Positions 44,040 to 52,152 are shown, counted from the first letter of the stretch. The stretch is DNA of 59,830 nucleotides from CAZOWL01 sp964583605 (GCA_964583605.1 CAZOWL010000013.1:1-59830); one strand, 5' to 3'. Notes: generated from the letters alone by a model not told the origin. Numbers and translations are program-made.

Positions 44040-44666
44040 ATGAAGAGCAAGTGGAATCGGAGCATTTTCGTGGCTGCCGCGGCGGCGAGCTTAGGCCTGG
44101 CCGGTTGCCAGACGACGGGTGGTGTCCAAGAGCAGGTCGCCGGGGCCGGCATCGGTGCCGCCATTGGCTGCGGCGTCGGCGCGCTCATCACCGGCGACGC
44201 GCGCGGCTGCGCCGCGGGTGCGGCGGCGGGCGGGCTACTCGGTTGGGGCGTGGTGGCCCTGAATCAATACAACGCCACGCAGGTGCGCTCCAGCTCGGCC
44301 GACAACCGGATCTACGGGTTGACGACGCCAGTTAGTCAGCCCCAGGTGAAGATACGCAAGGGCGCGAGCTCGCCAAAGGCAGTGGCTCCGGGTGACGCGG
44401 TGGGGATCTCAACCGACTACTCTGTGATGCTCCCGAGTAATGTCTCAACGGTGTCCGTGACCGAGAGCTGGACCCTTACCAAAGATGGCAAGAAGGTGGC
44501 CAATCTGCCCTCGAAGACCTCGCGGCGCAGCGCCGGCGGCTGGCAGGCCGACGCCGAGATCACGATCCCCCAAGATGTCCCGGCCGGTACCTATGTCATC
44601 GAGCATCGCGTGAAAACAGGCTCCAGCTACGATACCGACGAGTCGACCTTCGTGGTTCGGGCCTGA
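44040..44666 (+). CDS. Lipoprotein with glycine-zipper segment
   Basis: A 208-residue precursor. Signal MKSKWNRSIFVAAAAASLG ends in lipobox LAGC. A Gly/Ala-rich zipper, GAGIGAAIGCGVGALI and CAAGAAAGGLLGWG, could insert in a membrane. The C-terminal 110 residues look like a beta-sandwich (VGISTDYSVMLPSNVSTVSV, DVPAGTYVIEHRV). GGAGG lies 10 bases before the ATG at 44040, which decides it over the TTG at 44016. It is in line with the VWA gene. Its stop overlaps a short ORF that leads into the protease gene. Confidence 0.82.
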   Translation: MKSKWNRSIFVAAAAASLGLAGCQTTGGVQEQVAGAGIGAAIGCGVGALITGDARGCAAGAAAGGLLGWGVVALNQYNATQVRSSSADNRIYGLTTPVSQPQVKIRKGASSPKAVAPGDAVGISTDYSVMLPSNVSTVSVTESWTLTKDGKKVANLPSKTSRRSAGGWQADAEITIPQDVPAGTYVIEHRVKTGSSYDTDESTFVVRA

Positions 44667-44707
44667 TGCGGGGCGGTTTCGGAGACCTCGCCGGCGTGTC
44701 TCCATGA
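44666..44707 (+). other. Possible 13-codon relay ORF
   Basis: The lipoprotein stop TGA shares its A with an ATG (TGATG). This opens a 13-codon frame whose TGA overlaps the ATG of the protease gene (ATGA). Such an arrangement could pass ribosomes from one gene to the next, since the protease has no good ribosome site. It may also be coincidence. Confidence 0.3.
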
Positions 44708-45405
44708 GTGCGATCCTGGTCGGGCTCTGGCTGTTCGGGAGCCCGGTGAGCAGTGATGTCGGGGATTGCCGACACGCGGCTCGGCGGGCGGCCCGCACGA
44801 TCGAGGCCATCGAGAGCCAGTGGCCGCTCCGGCCCTCGGCGGATCCTGTCACAGTGTATGTCCAGTCGCTCGGGCAACGTATGGCTCGGGCGGGAGGTGG
44901 ATCGGGCCGTTCCACGCTGCGCTTCTATGTGCTGCGGAACCTCGAGCCGAGCGGATTCGCATTGGGCGATGGACGCTTTGTGGTCAGCGATGGTCTGATC
45001 GGCTTTGTCCGCAACGAAGGCGAGCTGGCGGCGGTGCTGGCGCACGAGATCGCCCATGATGAGCTTGGGCACTTCTGCCGAGATGCCCGCTCGGATACGC
45101 AACGCTCCCGCATCGGATCGGTCGTGCAGCACTTCAACCTGGATCTGGAGATCGCGGCCGATGCCGCAGCCGTCGAACGACTTGTCGCGACCGGCTATGA
45201 CCCGCGAGCGATGTACGCTGTCCTGCATTGCTTGGCCCAGCAGAAGGCGACAGCCGCCCCCGCGCTCGCCGAGCGAGTGAGGGCACTGAATGCTCCGCCC
45301 AAGCGCAGCGCCCGGGCGAGCCCAGCCGTCAATGAGGAGTTCGAGCGCCTCCGTCGGCAAGTCCTCGACGACTTGGGGCCGGGCGTCTCGCGCTGCCGTG
45401 AGTGA
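44704..45405 (+). CDS. M48-like zinc metalloprotease
   Basis: A 233-residue protein with a probable signal peptide (MSAILVGLWLFGSPVSSDVG). The zinc site HEIAHDELGH is followed by LEIAADAAAVERLVATGYDP, where a Glu in EIAADAAA is the usual third zinc ligand (E-x-x-A-D). RFVVSDGLIGFVRNEGELAAVLAHE is the family core. It resembles the periplasmic BepA/LoiP group without a TPR tail. Last gene of the FHA-ABC/kinase/VWA/lipoprotein run, 37 bases from the lipoprotein stop. It may process or quality-control the exported partners. Confidence 0.82.
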   Translation: MSAILVGLWLFGSPVSSDVGDCRHAARRAARTIEAIESQWPLRPSADPVTVYVQSLGQRMARAGGGSGRSTLRFYVLRNLEPSGFALGDGRFVVSDGLIGFVRNEGELAAVLAHEIAHDELGHFCRDARSDTQRSRIGSVVQHFNLDLEIAADAAAVERLVATGYDPRAMYAVLHCLAQQKATAAPALAERVRALNAPPKRSARASPAVNEEFERLRRQVLDDLGPGVSRCRE

Positions 45406-45602
45406 AGCTGGCCGGAAATCCGCAGACCGTGATCGGTGTAAGCCCGAAGCAGAGAGCCCAGCCTGCCTGCCATGGCTGACCTGGGCCCCGGAGCTTGGCG
45501 CGTGAAAATCTCCATCGATTCGGTTAAATTGGCGTCCATATCGAGTGTTACCCAGGGCCTGACCCCGGCCAAGGGGACCGCTGTTCTGTTCGGAGAGACC
45601 CC

Positions 45603-46295
45603 ATGGCTCAAGATCTGATTGCCCCTTCGATCCTTTCCGCGGACTTCGCACGCCTCGGCGAGGAGGTCGACAATGTCCTTGCGTCCGGAGCGGATATTGT
45701 GCACTTCGACGTCATGGACAACCACTATGTGCCGAATCTGACTATCGGCCCGCTCGTCTGCGAGGCCTTGCGCAAGCATGGCGTGACGGCTCCGATCGAC
45801 GTGCACCTGATGGTCAAGCCGGTCGATCGCATCGTGCCGGACTTCGCCGCCGCCGGGGCGAGCTACATCACCTTCCACCCGGAGGCGAGCGAGCACATCG
45901 ACCGCACGCTGCAGCTGATTCACAACGAGGGCTGCAAGGCCGGCCTGGTCTTCAACCCGGCGACGCCGCTGCACCATCTGGACTACGTGATGGACAAGGT
46001 CGACATGATCCTGCTCATGTCGGTGAACCCCGGCTTTGGCGGCCAAAGCTTCATCCCTTCGGCGTTGACCAAGCTGCGCCAGGTCCGGGAGCGGATCGAT
46101 GCGTCGGGCCGGGAGATCCGCCTGGAGATCGATGGTGGCGTCAAGGTCGACAACATCGCCGAGATCAAGGCAGCTGGCGCCGATACATTCGTCTCTGGCT
46201 CCGGAATCTTCAGCAAGGGCCGCGGCGATGACCCGCATCGCTATGACAGCATCATCGGGCAGATGCGCGAGGCATTGGCCAGCGTCGATCGCTGA
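45603..46295 (+). CDS. rpe: Ribulose-phosphate 3-epimerase
   Basis: Interconverts ribulose-5-P and xylulose-5-P in the pentose-phosphate and Calvin cycles. The 230-residue TIM barrel has IAPSILSADFARLGEE, HFDVMDNHYVPNLTIG, DVHLMV, LLMSVNPGFGGQ, EIDGGVK and ADTFVSGSGIF. Metal-binding His and Asp residues are present. First gene of the conserved rpe-gph-trpE run. The 200 bases before it show no gene. Confidence 0.97.
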   Translation: MAQDLIAPSILSADFARLGEEVDNVLASGADIVHFDVMDNHYVPNLTIGPLVCEALRKHGVTAPIDVHLMVKPVDRIVPDFAAAGASYITFHPEASEHIDRTLQLIHNEGCKAGLVFNPATPLHHLDYVMDKVDMILLMSVNPGFGGQSFIPSALTKLRQVRERIDASGREIRLEIDGGVKVDNIAEIKAAGADTFVSGSGIFSKGRGDDPHRYDSIIGQMREALASVDR

Positions 46296-46316
46296 CGGTT
46301 GCCGGAGGTGTCGCGC

Positions 46317-46991
46317 ATGTGGCAGCCCAGGATGGTCCTCATCGACCTGGATGGGACGCTGGTGGACAGCGTCCCCGATCTCGCCTTCTGCGTCGACGCG
46401 ATGCTGGAGCGCCTCGGGCGTCCGCCTGCTGGCGAGGCGGCGGTGCGCAACTGGGTCGGCAACGGCGTCGAGCGCCTCGTGCGGCGTGCGCTGACCGGTG
46501 AGCTCGACGGCGAGCCGCCTGAGGCCGATTACGAGCGCGCCTATCCGCTCTTCATCGAGCTGTACCAGGCGAACACCTCGGAGCGCTCGACGCTCTATCC
46601 CGGGGTGCGCGAAGGCCTCGCGTTTCTGACGGGGGCCGGCTACCCGCTCGGGTGTGTGACGAACAAGCACGCGCAGTTCACCGAGCCGTTGCTCCGCCAC
46701 TTCGGCATCCGCAATCACTTCTCGCTCGTCATCAGCGGTGACTCGCTGCCGGAGAAGAAGCCGCACCCGCTGCCGCTCTTGCACGCCGCTGAGCACTTCG
46801 GCGTCGCGCCGAGCGAGGCCCTAATGATCGGCGATTCCATCAGCGATGTGCGGGCCGCACGTGCGGCGGGCTTCCCGGTCGTCTGCCTCAGCTATGGCTA
46901 CAACCATGGCGGCGATATCCGCGATGCCCAGCCCGACGCGGTCATCGACTCCCTGGCCGAGATCAAAGGCCTCGTGTCGGGGCACATCTAA
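46317..46991 (+). CDS. gph: Phosphoglycolate phosphatase
   Basis: HAD phosphatase that removes 2-phosphoglycolate, from Rubisco oxygenation or DNA repair. The 224 residues include nucleophile motif LIDLDGTLVDSVPDL, TNKHAQF (motif II), KKPHPLPLLHAAEHF (Lys motif) and IGDSISDVRAARAAGF (motif IV). The ATG at 46317 sits 9 bases after GGAGG. A TTG at 46299 lies before that ribosome site and is rejected. Second gene of rpe-gph-trpE. Confidence 0.95.
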   Translation: MWQPRMVLIDLDGTLVDSVPDLAFCVDAMLERLGRPPAGEAAVRNWVGNGVERLVRRALTGELDGEPPEADYERAYPLFIELYQANTSERSTLYPGVREGLAFLTGAGYPLGCVTNKHAQFTEPLLRHFGIRNHFSLVISGDSLPEKKPHPLPLLHAAEHFGVAPSEALMIGDSISDVRAARAAGFPVVCLSYGYNHGGDIRDAQPDAVIDSLAEIKGLVSGHI

Positions 46992-47113
46992 CGTGTCGGG
47001 CAGTCACGACTCGGACGCCCGCTGGCATCGCCGGTTGATGCCCTCCGGGGAACGATGGCGACGCCTCTACGCCCGCCCGTAGATCGCGATGCCAATGTTG
47101 TCTGGAGCCTCCG

Positions 47114-48607
47114 ATGACACCCGATGCCTACCGTGCCCTGGCTGCGCAGGGCTACAACCGCATTCCTCTGGTCCGCGAGGTCCTCGCCGACCTTGATACG
47201 CCGCTAAGCGTCTACCTCAAGCTCGCCGACGGACCCTTCTCTTACCTGCTCGAATCTGTGCACGGAGGAGAGAAATGGGGCCGCTATTCCGTGATCGGTC
47301 TCCCCTGCCGCACACGACTGCGGGTGCAGGGACATCAGGTCCAAGTCCTGCGTGATGACCGAGTCATCGAGGAGACCGAGAGCCAGGACCCACTGGCCTG
47401 GATCGCCAGCTTCCAGGCCCGCTTTCGAGTCGCCGAGCACACCGGTCTGCCGCGCTTCACCGGCGGCCTCGTCGGCTACTTCGGCTACGATACGATCCGC
47501 TACATCGAGCCGAAGCTCGCCGAGTGTCCGAGCCCGGATCCGCTCGGGGCCCCAGATATCCTGCTGATGGTCTCCGATGAGGTCGTCGTCTTCGATAACT
47601 TCTCCGGGCGCATGTACCTGATCCGGCACCTCGACCCAAGCGCTGGGGACACCTTGGAGGCTGGCCAGGCGCGCCTCGATGAGCTCGTGCAGCGGATGCA
47701 GCGCGCGGCGCCTCGGCCGCCGGCGGGGCCGCCCCGGCGGATCGCTGAGGGGGACTTTGTCTCGGATTTCACCGAAGCGGGCTTCAAGCAGGCTGTCACC
47801 CGGATCAAGGACTACATCCTGGAGGGGGACTGCATGCAGGTCGTGCTGTCGCAGCGCCTGTCGATCCCGTTCCACGCCCCGCCTCTCAACCTCTATCGCG
47901 CGCTGCGCGGGCTCAACCCATCCCCGTATATGTACTTCCTCGAGCTCGACGACTTCCAGATCGTCGGCTCCTCGCCTGAGATCCTGACCCGCCTCGAGGA
48001 CGGGATCGTCACGGTGCGCCCGATCGCCGGCACCCGGCGGCGCGGCTACAGCGAGGCGGAGGATCAGGCCCTAGAGGCCGAGCTCCTTGCTGACCCGAAG
48101 GAGCGGGCCGAGCATCTGATGTTGATCGACCTTGGACGCAACGACACCGGGCGCGTGGCCAAGACGGGCACTGTGCGCGTGACGGATCAAATGATTGTCG
48201 AGCGCTACTCGCATGTCATGCACATCGTCTCGAACGTCGTCGGCGAGCTCAACGACGGCCTGAGCGCAATCGACGTCTTGCGTGCCACCTTCCCGGCCGG
48301 GACCGTCTCGGGTGCCCCCAAGATCCGCGCGATGGAGATCATCGATGAGCTCGAGCCCGTCAAGCGGGGCGTCTACTCGGGCGCCGTCGGTTATTTGTCG
48401 TGGAACGGTAACATGGACACTGCGATCGCGATCCGCACGGCCGTGATTCAGGACGGCCGGCTGCATATCCAGGCGGGCGCCGGGGTCGTCGCCGATTCGG
48501 TTCCGGATCTGGAGTGGAAGGAGACGATGAACAAGGGGCGCGCCATCTTCCGGGCCGTCGCGTTGGCCGAGGCCGGCCTCGATAGCCATCGCGTCGTTCA
48601 GGCTTGA
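47114..48607 (+). CDS. trpE: Anthranilate synthase component I
   Basis: Converts chorismate to anthranilate with TrpG-supplied ammonia, the first step of tryptophan synthesis. The 497-residue protein has the Trp feedback site region SYLLESVHGGEKWGRYSVIG, QVVLSQRLSIPF, SSPEILTRLEDG, RPIAGTRRRG, HLMLIDLGRNDTGRVA, GTVSGAPKIRAMEII and QAGAGVVADSVPDLE. The order rpe-gph-trpE is common in Pseudomonas and purple sulfur bacteria. trpG is not in the window. About 160 bases without a gene separate it from the convergent acr3 remnant. Confidence 0.97.
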   Translation: MTPDAYRALAAQGYNRIPLVREVLADLDTPLSVYLKLADGPFSYLLESVHGGEKWGRYSVIGLPCRTRLRVQGHQVQVLRDDRVIEETESQDPLAWIASFQARFRVAEHTGLPRFTGGLVGYFGYDTIRYIEPKLAECPSPDPLGAPDILLMVSDEVVVFDNFSGRMYLIRHLDPSAGDTLEAGQARLDELVQRMQRAAPRPPAGPPRRIAEGDFVSDFTEAGFKQAVTRIKDYILEGDCMQVVLSQRLSIPFHAPPLNLYRALRGLNPSPYMYFLELDDFQIVGSSPEILTRLEDGIVTVRPIAGTRRRGYSEAEDQALEAELLADPKERAEHLMLIDLGRNDTGRVAKTGTVRVTDQMIVERYSHVMHIVSNVVGELNDGLSAIDVLRATFPAGTVSGAPKIRAMEIIDELEPVKRGVYSGAVGYLSWNGNMDTAIAIRTAVIQDGRLHIQAGAGVVADSVPDLEWKETMNKGRAIFRAVALAEAGLDSHRVVQA

Positions 48608-48770
48608 GAGCCGCGTAGTCGAGTGACGCTTGATGGGATCGGGGACTCCTACTGAGGCGCCCCCGAGAGAGCTCCAGAGGCTCAAGATTATCCTCGGGTA
48701 AGGTCTCGGGGCTCTCCGGGCTAGGCACTTGTCAAGCCCGCGCCGTGCCCCGAGCCCGAGTGCCAGGCGT

Positions 48771-49644
48771 TCACTCGCGGCCGACCTCGCCGGCTGCGGG
48801 ACAGCATTCCGCGTAGCTCGGCACACCCGGGCGGCGCTCGTACCAGGCGCGGGTGCGATTGACGACGGCGACCGCCGCGAGCATCACCGGCACCTCGATC
48901 AAGACGCCGACGACGGTCGCCAGCGCCGCACCGGACGGGAAGCCAAAGAGCACGATGGCCGTGGCCACGGCCAGCTCGAAGAAGTTGCTGGCACCGATCA
49001 GCGCCGAGGGGCCAGCGACGCAGTGCGGTGAGCGCACCGCGTAGTTCAAGAGGTAGGCGAGCCCCGAGTTGAAGAACACCTGGATCAGAATCGGCACGGC
49101 CAGCATCAGAATGATCAAGGGCTGGGCGAGGATCTGCTCGCCCTGGAAGCCGAACAGCAGGACCAGCGTCGCGAGCAGGGCCACCAGCGAGACCGGGCCC
49201 AAGGTTGCGATGACGCGCTGCAGCCGAGCCGGACCGGCGGGGTCCGTGAGCAAGGCGCCGCGCAGGGCTTGCGCGATCGCGAGCGGCACGACGATGTAGA
49301 GGAGCACCGACAAGAGCAGCGTCTCCCAGGGCACCGAGATCGCCGAGAGCCCGAGTAGGAGCCCCACGACCGGTGCGAAGGCGAAGATCATGATGACGTC
49401 GTTCAGCGCGACCTGGGCCAACGTGAAATGGGGCTCGCCGCGTGAGAGATTGCTCCAGACGAACACCATCGCCGTACAAGGCGCGGCGGCGAGGATGATC
49501 AGGCCGGCAGAAGTCCGGGAAGAGCTGCCCCAGGCCGATGCCCGCGATGATGCAGAGAAAGACCCAGATCGTCAGGTAGCGCTCGAAGAGGCTCATCGGG
49601 GCACCGGCCGCCTGCTTGCCGGCGACCTCGCACTGGTTGCTCAT
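48771..49644 (-). pseudogene. acr3: Arsenite efflux transporter Acr3, internal deletion and frameshift
   Basis: Acr3 exports arsenite across the inner membrane. The ATG at 49644 begins the normal N-terminus (SLFERYLTIWVFLCIIAGIG, LGQLFPDF). Immediately after, at about 49510, homology resumes in another frame at SAGLIILAAAPCTAMVFVWS and runs to the end (NDVIMIFAFAPVVGLLLG, LIGASNFFELAVA, VEVPVML). Helices 2-4, roughly 90 residues with Acr3's first conserved cysteine region, are missing, and the join is out of frame. The PCTAM cysteine survives. Downstream of arsC by 8 bases. Either a real deletion or an assembly error. Confidence 0.85.
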
Positions 49645-49652
49645 GGCTGCTC

Positions 49653-50093
49653 CTAGTTGCTGGGCGGGTTGCTCAAAGCGGCGTCGAGCCGTGCGATCAG
49701 ATCGGCGACGCGCCCGCGGATGTCATCGCGGCTGCTGCGGAAGGTCGCCATGACCTCGGCCTCACTGCCCTTGGCCTTGGCGGGATCCGGCAGCGGCCAG
49801 TGCTCTTTGCGGGTTCCGGCTGGCAAGAGCGGACAGGTCTCATCGGCCGCGCCGCAGACGGTCACGACGAGATCCGCCCAGTGGAGCTGCTCGTCAGTCA
49901 GCACGCTCGATCCCTGACCGGTGATGTCGACACCGGCCTCGGCCATCACGGCGATCGCGCGCGGATTCTGCCCGTGCGCCTCGATGCCGGCCGAATCCGC
50001 GGCGATGCGATCGCCGGCCAGTGCATTCAGCCAACCTTGGGCCATCTGCGAGCGGCAGGAGTTGCCGGTGCAGAGAAAGAGGACCTTGGTCAT
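49653..50093 (-). CDS. arsC: Arsenate reductase, thioredoxin-coupled low-MW phosphatase type
   Basis: Reduces arsenate to arsenite. The 146-residue protein has the P-loop LCTGNSCRSQMAQGWLN, with nucleophile Cys and Arg. DLVVTVCGAADETCP supplies the redox Cys pair of the thioredoxin-dependent class, and HWPLPDPAKAKG the general-acid Asp. It overlaps the upstream small thioredoxin gene by ATGA, which fits a dedicated reductant. The protein looks intact, in contrast to the transporters on both sides. Confidence 0.93.
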   Translation of the reverse strand: MTKVLFLCTGNSCRSQMAQGWLNALAGDRIAADSAGIEAHGQNPRAIAVMAEAGVDITGQGSSVLTDEQLHWADLVVTVCGAADETCPLLPAGTRKEHWPLPDPAKAKGSEAEVMATFRSSRDDIRGRVADLIARLDAALSNPPSN

Positions 50094-50335
50094 TGTGCGC
50101 CTCCCTGGATCCAGCCGCGCACCAGCTCCGGGCCCGGCACGTTGCCGCTGTGCACGACCTTGCCGTCGATGGCGATACCCGGCGTCGACATGACCCCGTA
50201 GCCCATGATCTCGGCGATGTCGGTGACCTTATCCAGCTCGATCTCGACGCCGGCCTCTTCGGCGGCCCGGCTGATCACGCGAGCGGTCACCTCGCAGTTA
50301 CGGCAGCCCGAGCCGAGGACCTTGATCTGTTTCAT
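50090..50335 (-). CDS. Small thioredoxin-like protein (TM0996/MTH895 family)
   Basis: An 81-residue glutaredoxin-fold protein: MKQIKVLGSGCRNCEVTARV with CxxC, the cis-Pro region GVMSTPGIAIDGKVVHSG, and no signal peptide. Proteins of this family are commonly encoded next to ArsP/YraQ-like permeases in arsenic clusters and may deliver electrons to ArsC or the permease. Coupled to arsC by a 4-base overlap. The damaged permease gene ends 90 bases upstream. Confidence 0.88.
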   Translation of the reverse strand: MKQIKVLGSGCRNCEVTARVISRAAEEAGVEIELDKVTDIAEIMGYGVMSTPGIAIDGKVVHSGNVPGPELVRGWIQGGAQ

Positions 50336-50425
50336 TGCTTCTCCCCAGGTTAAACAGGTTTTTCAGGTAACGAGATTAAGACTCTACTCCGCGGGTGGAT
50401 AAACGCAGCGCATCCACCAGGCGCC

Positions 50426-51120
50426 TTAGGTGACCAGATTGAAGCCCCAGCCCACCAGCACGAAGGAGACCGCCAGCACGCCGGCGAAGAGCGCCAGCGC
50501 CGGCCAGCGGATCACCTTGCGCAGGATGGGCATCTCCGGTACCAACAGCGCCGCGATACTCATCATCAGAGCGAGCACGGTGCCGACCGCCACACCCTTG
50601 TTGAGCATTGCCTCGGCGACCGGGATGACGCCGGTGGCATTCGAGTACAGCGGGATGCCGGCGAGCACGGCGCCGGGCACCGCCAGCCATTGACCGTCGC
50701 CGAGGTGCTCGACCACCCAGTCGGCGGGGACGAAGCCGATGAACAGCGCCACCGACGAGCAGGAACAAAAGGGCGTCACGGCGCCCGGGCTCACTGCCAG
50801 TCCGCGCGCCTGCCAGTCCGGTCGCTGCCGCCCGAGCTCACTGCCAGTCCGCGCGCCTGCCAGTCCGGTCGCTGCCGCCCGAGCGCGCGCACCCGCTCGG
50901 GCGACAAGAGCGCAACCAACAGACCCATGACATAGATGACCGCGACCAGCAGGGCGAAGATCTTCGTCACATCCATGATGAAGAAGTGCAACGCGCCACC
51001 CACCGCGGAATCTGCAGCGAGGCCCAACAGACGATAGACGACAAGCTCGCCGAGCCAGCGGAAGGGATCAAACATATCGCGCAATTCGTTTGCAGACACT
51101 AGGGCGACCGGTCGGCCCAT
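50426..51120 (-). pseudogene. ArsP/YraQ-type permease, internal deletion plus frameshifting duplication
   Basis: The first half (LGELVVYRLLGLAA, ALHFFIMDVTKIFALLVAVI, LSPERVRALG) and the end (IPLYSNATGVIPVAEAMLN, ALLVPEMPILRKVI) match COG0701 permeases that move organoarsenicals or other ligands. Two lesions are visible. The signature PFCSCSSVALFIGFV jumps straight to PADWVVEHLGDGQW, omitting roughly 100 residues in frame. Upstream of it a 47-bp direct duplication at 50790-50883 breaks the frame; removing one copy restores a single frame. The start may be ATG 51075 rather than 51120. Confidence 0.85.
50790..50883. repeat. 47-bp perfect tandem duplication inside the permease gene
   Basis: Two identical 47-base units, 50790-50836 and 50837-50883, each starting CTCACTGCCAGTCCG and ending GCCGCCCGAG. 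The unit itself contains CTGCCAGTCCG twice, which would favour slippage. Because 47 is not a multiple of three, the extra copy shifts the frame. Confidence 0.95.
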
Positions 51121-51223
51121 CCGGTTTCGACCTCTCTTCGGTCAACGCTCGTCGATGGCCGCTCACTGCGACCGCCGAAGCGGCTTCGACCAGCGGCGCA
51201 TCGGGCCTTGGCCGGCCTCCATC

Positions 51224-51236
51224 ATATACGTTATAT
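51224..51236. promoter_or_regulatory. AT-rich dyad, possible ArsR operator/promoter
   Basis: ATATACGTTATAT is an imperfect palindrome in an unusually AT-rich patch (about 51220-51375) between the minus-strand permease operon and the plus-strand arsC fragment. ArsR-type repressors bind such AT-rich dyads near -10/-35 boxes. Position and composition are the only evidence. Confidence 0.35.
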
Positions 51237-51370
51237 CGCATTCTTTATAGGATTCTGCGGCCCACAGGATGCTTCTGAGTGTCGAATTTTCTGATATCTA
51301 AGAATGTATTGAGGGTGTCACAAAGCGCACAGGACAGTGCGCGCAATTCGTGATATATACATGAAGGAAA

Positions 51371-51811
51371 ATGTTTGTGTTGCTGAAGCCCTTGCCCTGC
51401 GCCGGCAGTCATCCGAAGGGCGGGGTTCACCCCTTAGCACTAGAGATCCTGCGGCAGTACAACTATGTGACTGACGATCTACGCAGCAAAGATTGGGCGG
51501 AATTCGGCACCCCTGATGCACCGGAGCTGGACTTTGTCTTCACGGTCTGCGACAACACCGCAGCGGAGACATGCCCGGCTTGGCCCGGACAGCCGATGAC
51601 GGCCCACTGGGGCATCGCTGACCCCGCAGCCGTCGAAGGCGACGACGTAGCGCGGATAACGGCCTTCAGAACGGCATTACGCGAGCTAGAGAACCGCATC
51701 AAGATCCTCGTATCGCTGCCGCTCGCGTCGCTCGACCGCCTGCGGCTGCAGCGGCGCCTGGACGAGATCGGCCGGGTGCAGCTTGATGAGACGGGCACGC
51801 CCGGGAGCTAG
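51371..51811 (+). pseudogene. 5'-truncated second arsenate reductase (ArsC)
   Basis: From about 51401 the frame reads AGSHPKGGVHPLALEILRQY, DFVFTVCDNTAAETCPAWPG, QPMTAHWGIADPAAVEG and LRLQRRLDEIGR, the C-terminal two thirds of a low-MW phosphatase-type ArsC. The catalytic P-loop (CTGNSARS) that should precede it is absent; upstream is the AT-rich patch with no homology. The ten residues before AGSHPKG are not ArsC. Without the nucleophile Cys it cannot reduce arsenate. Plus-strand orientation, like arsR, suggests a former arsR-arsC pair. Confidence 0.82.
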
Positions 51812-51869
51812 CACGGAGCGAGTTGGCGCGATACCCGCTAGCCGACGCCGAGACTGGGCGCAGAACGGA

Positions 51870-52001
51870 GTCGCGATAGAGGGCCGTGAGCCTGTTGGCG
51901 ATGTCGGCCGCGATCAGGCAATCCGGCTTGGCCAAGCCGGGCGGATCCATGAAGCGCTCGATCAGGCGCATGCGTCATTCGCCGTTCATCGAGTTGGATT
52001 T
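51870..52001 (-). pseudogene. Relic of arsenite oxidase large subunit gene aioA
   Basis: On the minus strand a 44-codon stretch reads NSMNGE, a TGA stop, then RMRLIERFMDPPG and KPDCLIAADIANRLTALYRD. This matches the internal segment of AioA that in the Alcaligenes enzyme reads INGERRLRLSEKFMDPPG and CLIAARIAN. The stop sits where Arg is expected (CGA to TGA). No AioA sequence is seen on either side. The relic lies between the truncated arsC and repeat copy D. The match is from memory of the family, not a database search. Confidence 0.6.
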
Positions 52002-52011
52002 GATATTGGGC

Positions 52012-52140
52012 TGACGATCATGGGGCGAGCCGACCCACCCCGGACCATGAAATGTCGCCTCGCCCCTGATCGTTCCCTCACCCCAACCCTCTCCGAGAGG
52101 GCGAGGGAGCGAACGTGCTGCGAGGATTTCATAGTAACAG
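52012..52140 (+). repeat. Interspersed repeat copy D
   Basis: Complete copy: CGATCATGGGGCGAG, the arm CTCGCCCCTGATCG, the second hairpin CCCTCTCCGAGAGGGCGAGG, and the tail GAACGTGCTGC-GA-GATTTCATAGTAACAGG. It lies between the aioA relic and arsR and ends 12 bases before the arsR start, so the arsR ribosome site (AGGA) borders or belongs to its tail. Confidence 0.9.
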
Positions 52141-52152
52141 GATGCGAATACG

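Noticed and set aside
45195..46796. 533-codon open frame opposite rpe, gph and the M48 gene
   Set aside because: It crosses three convincing genes on the other strand and has shadow-like composition with no motif.
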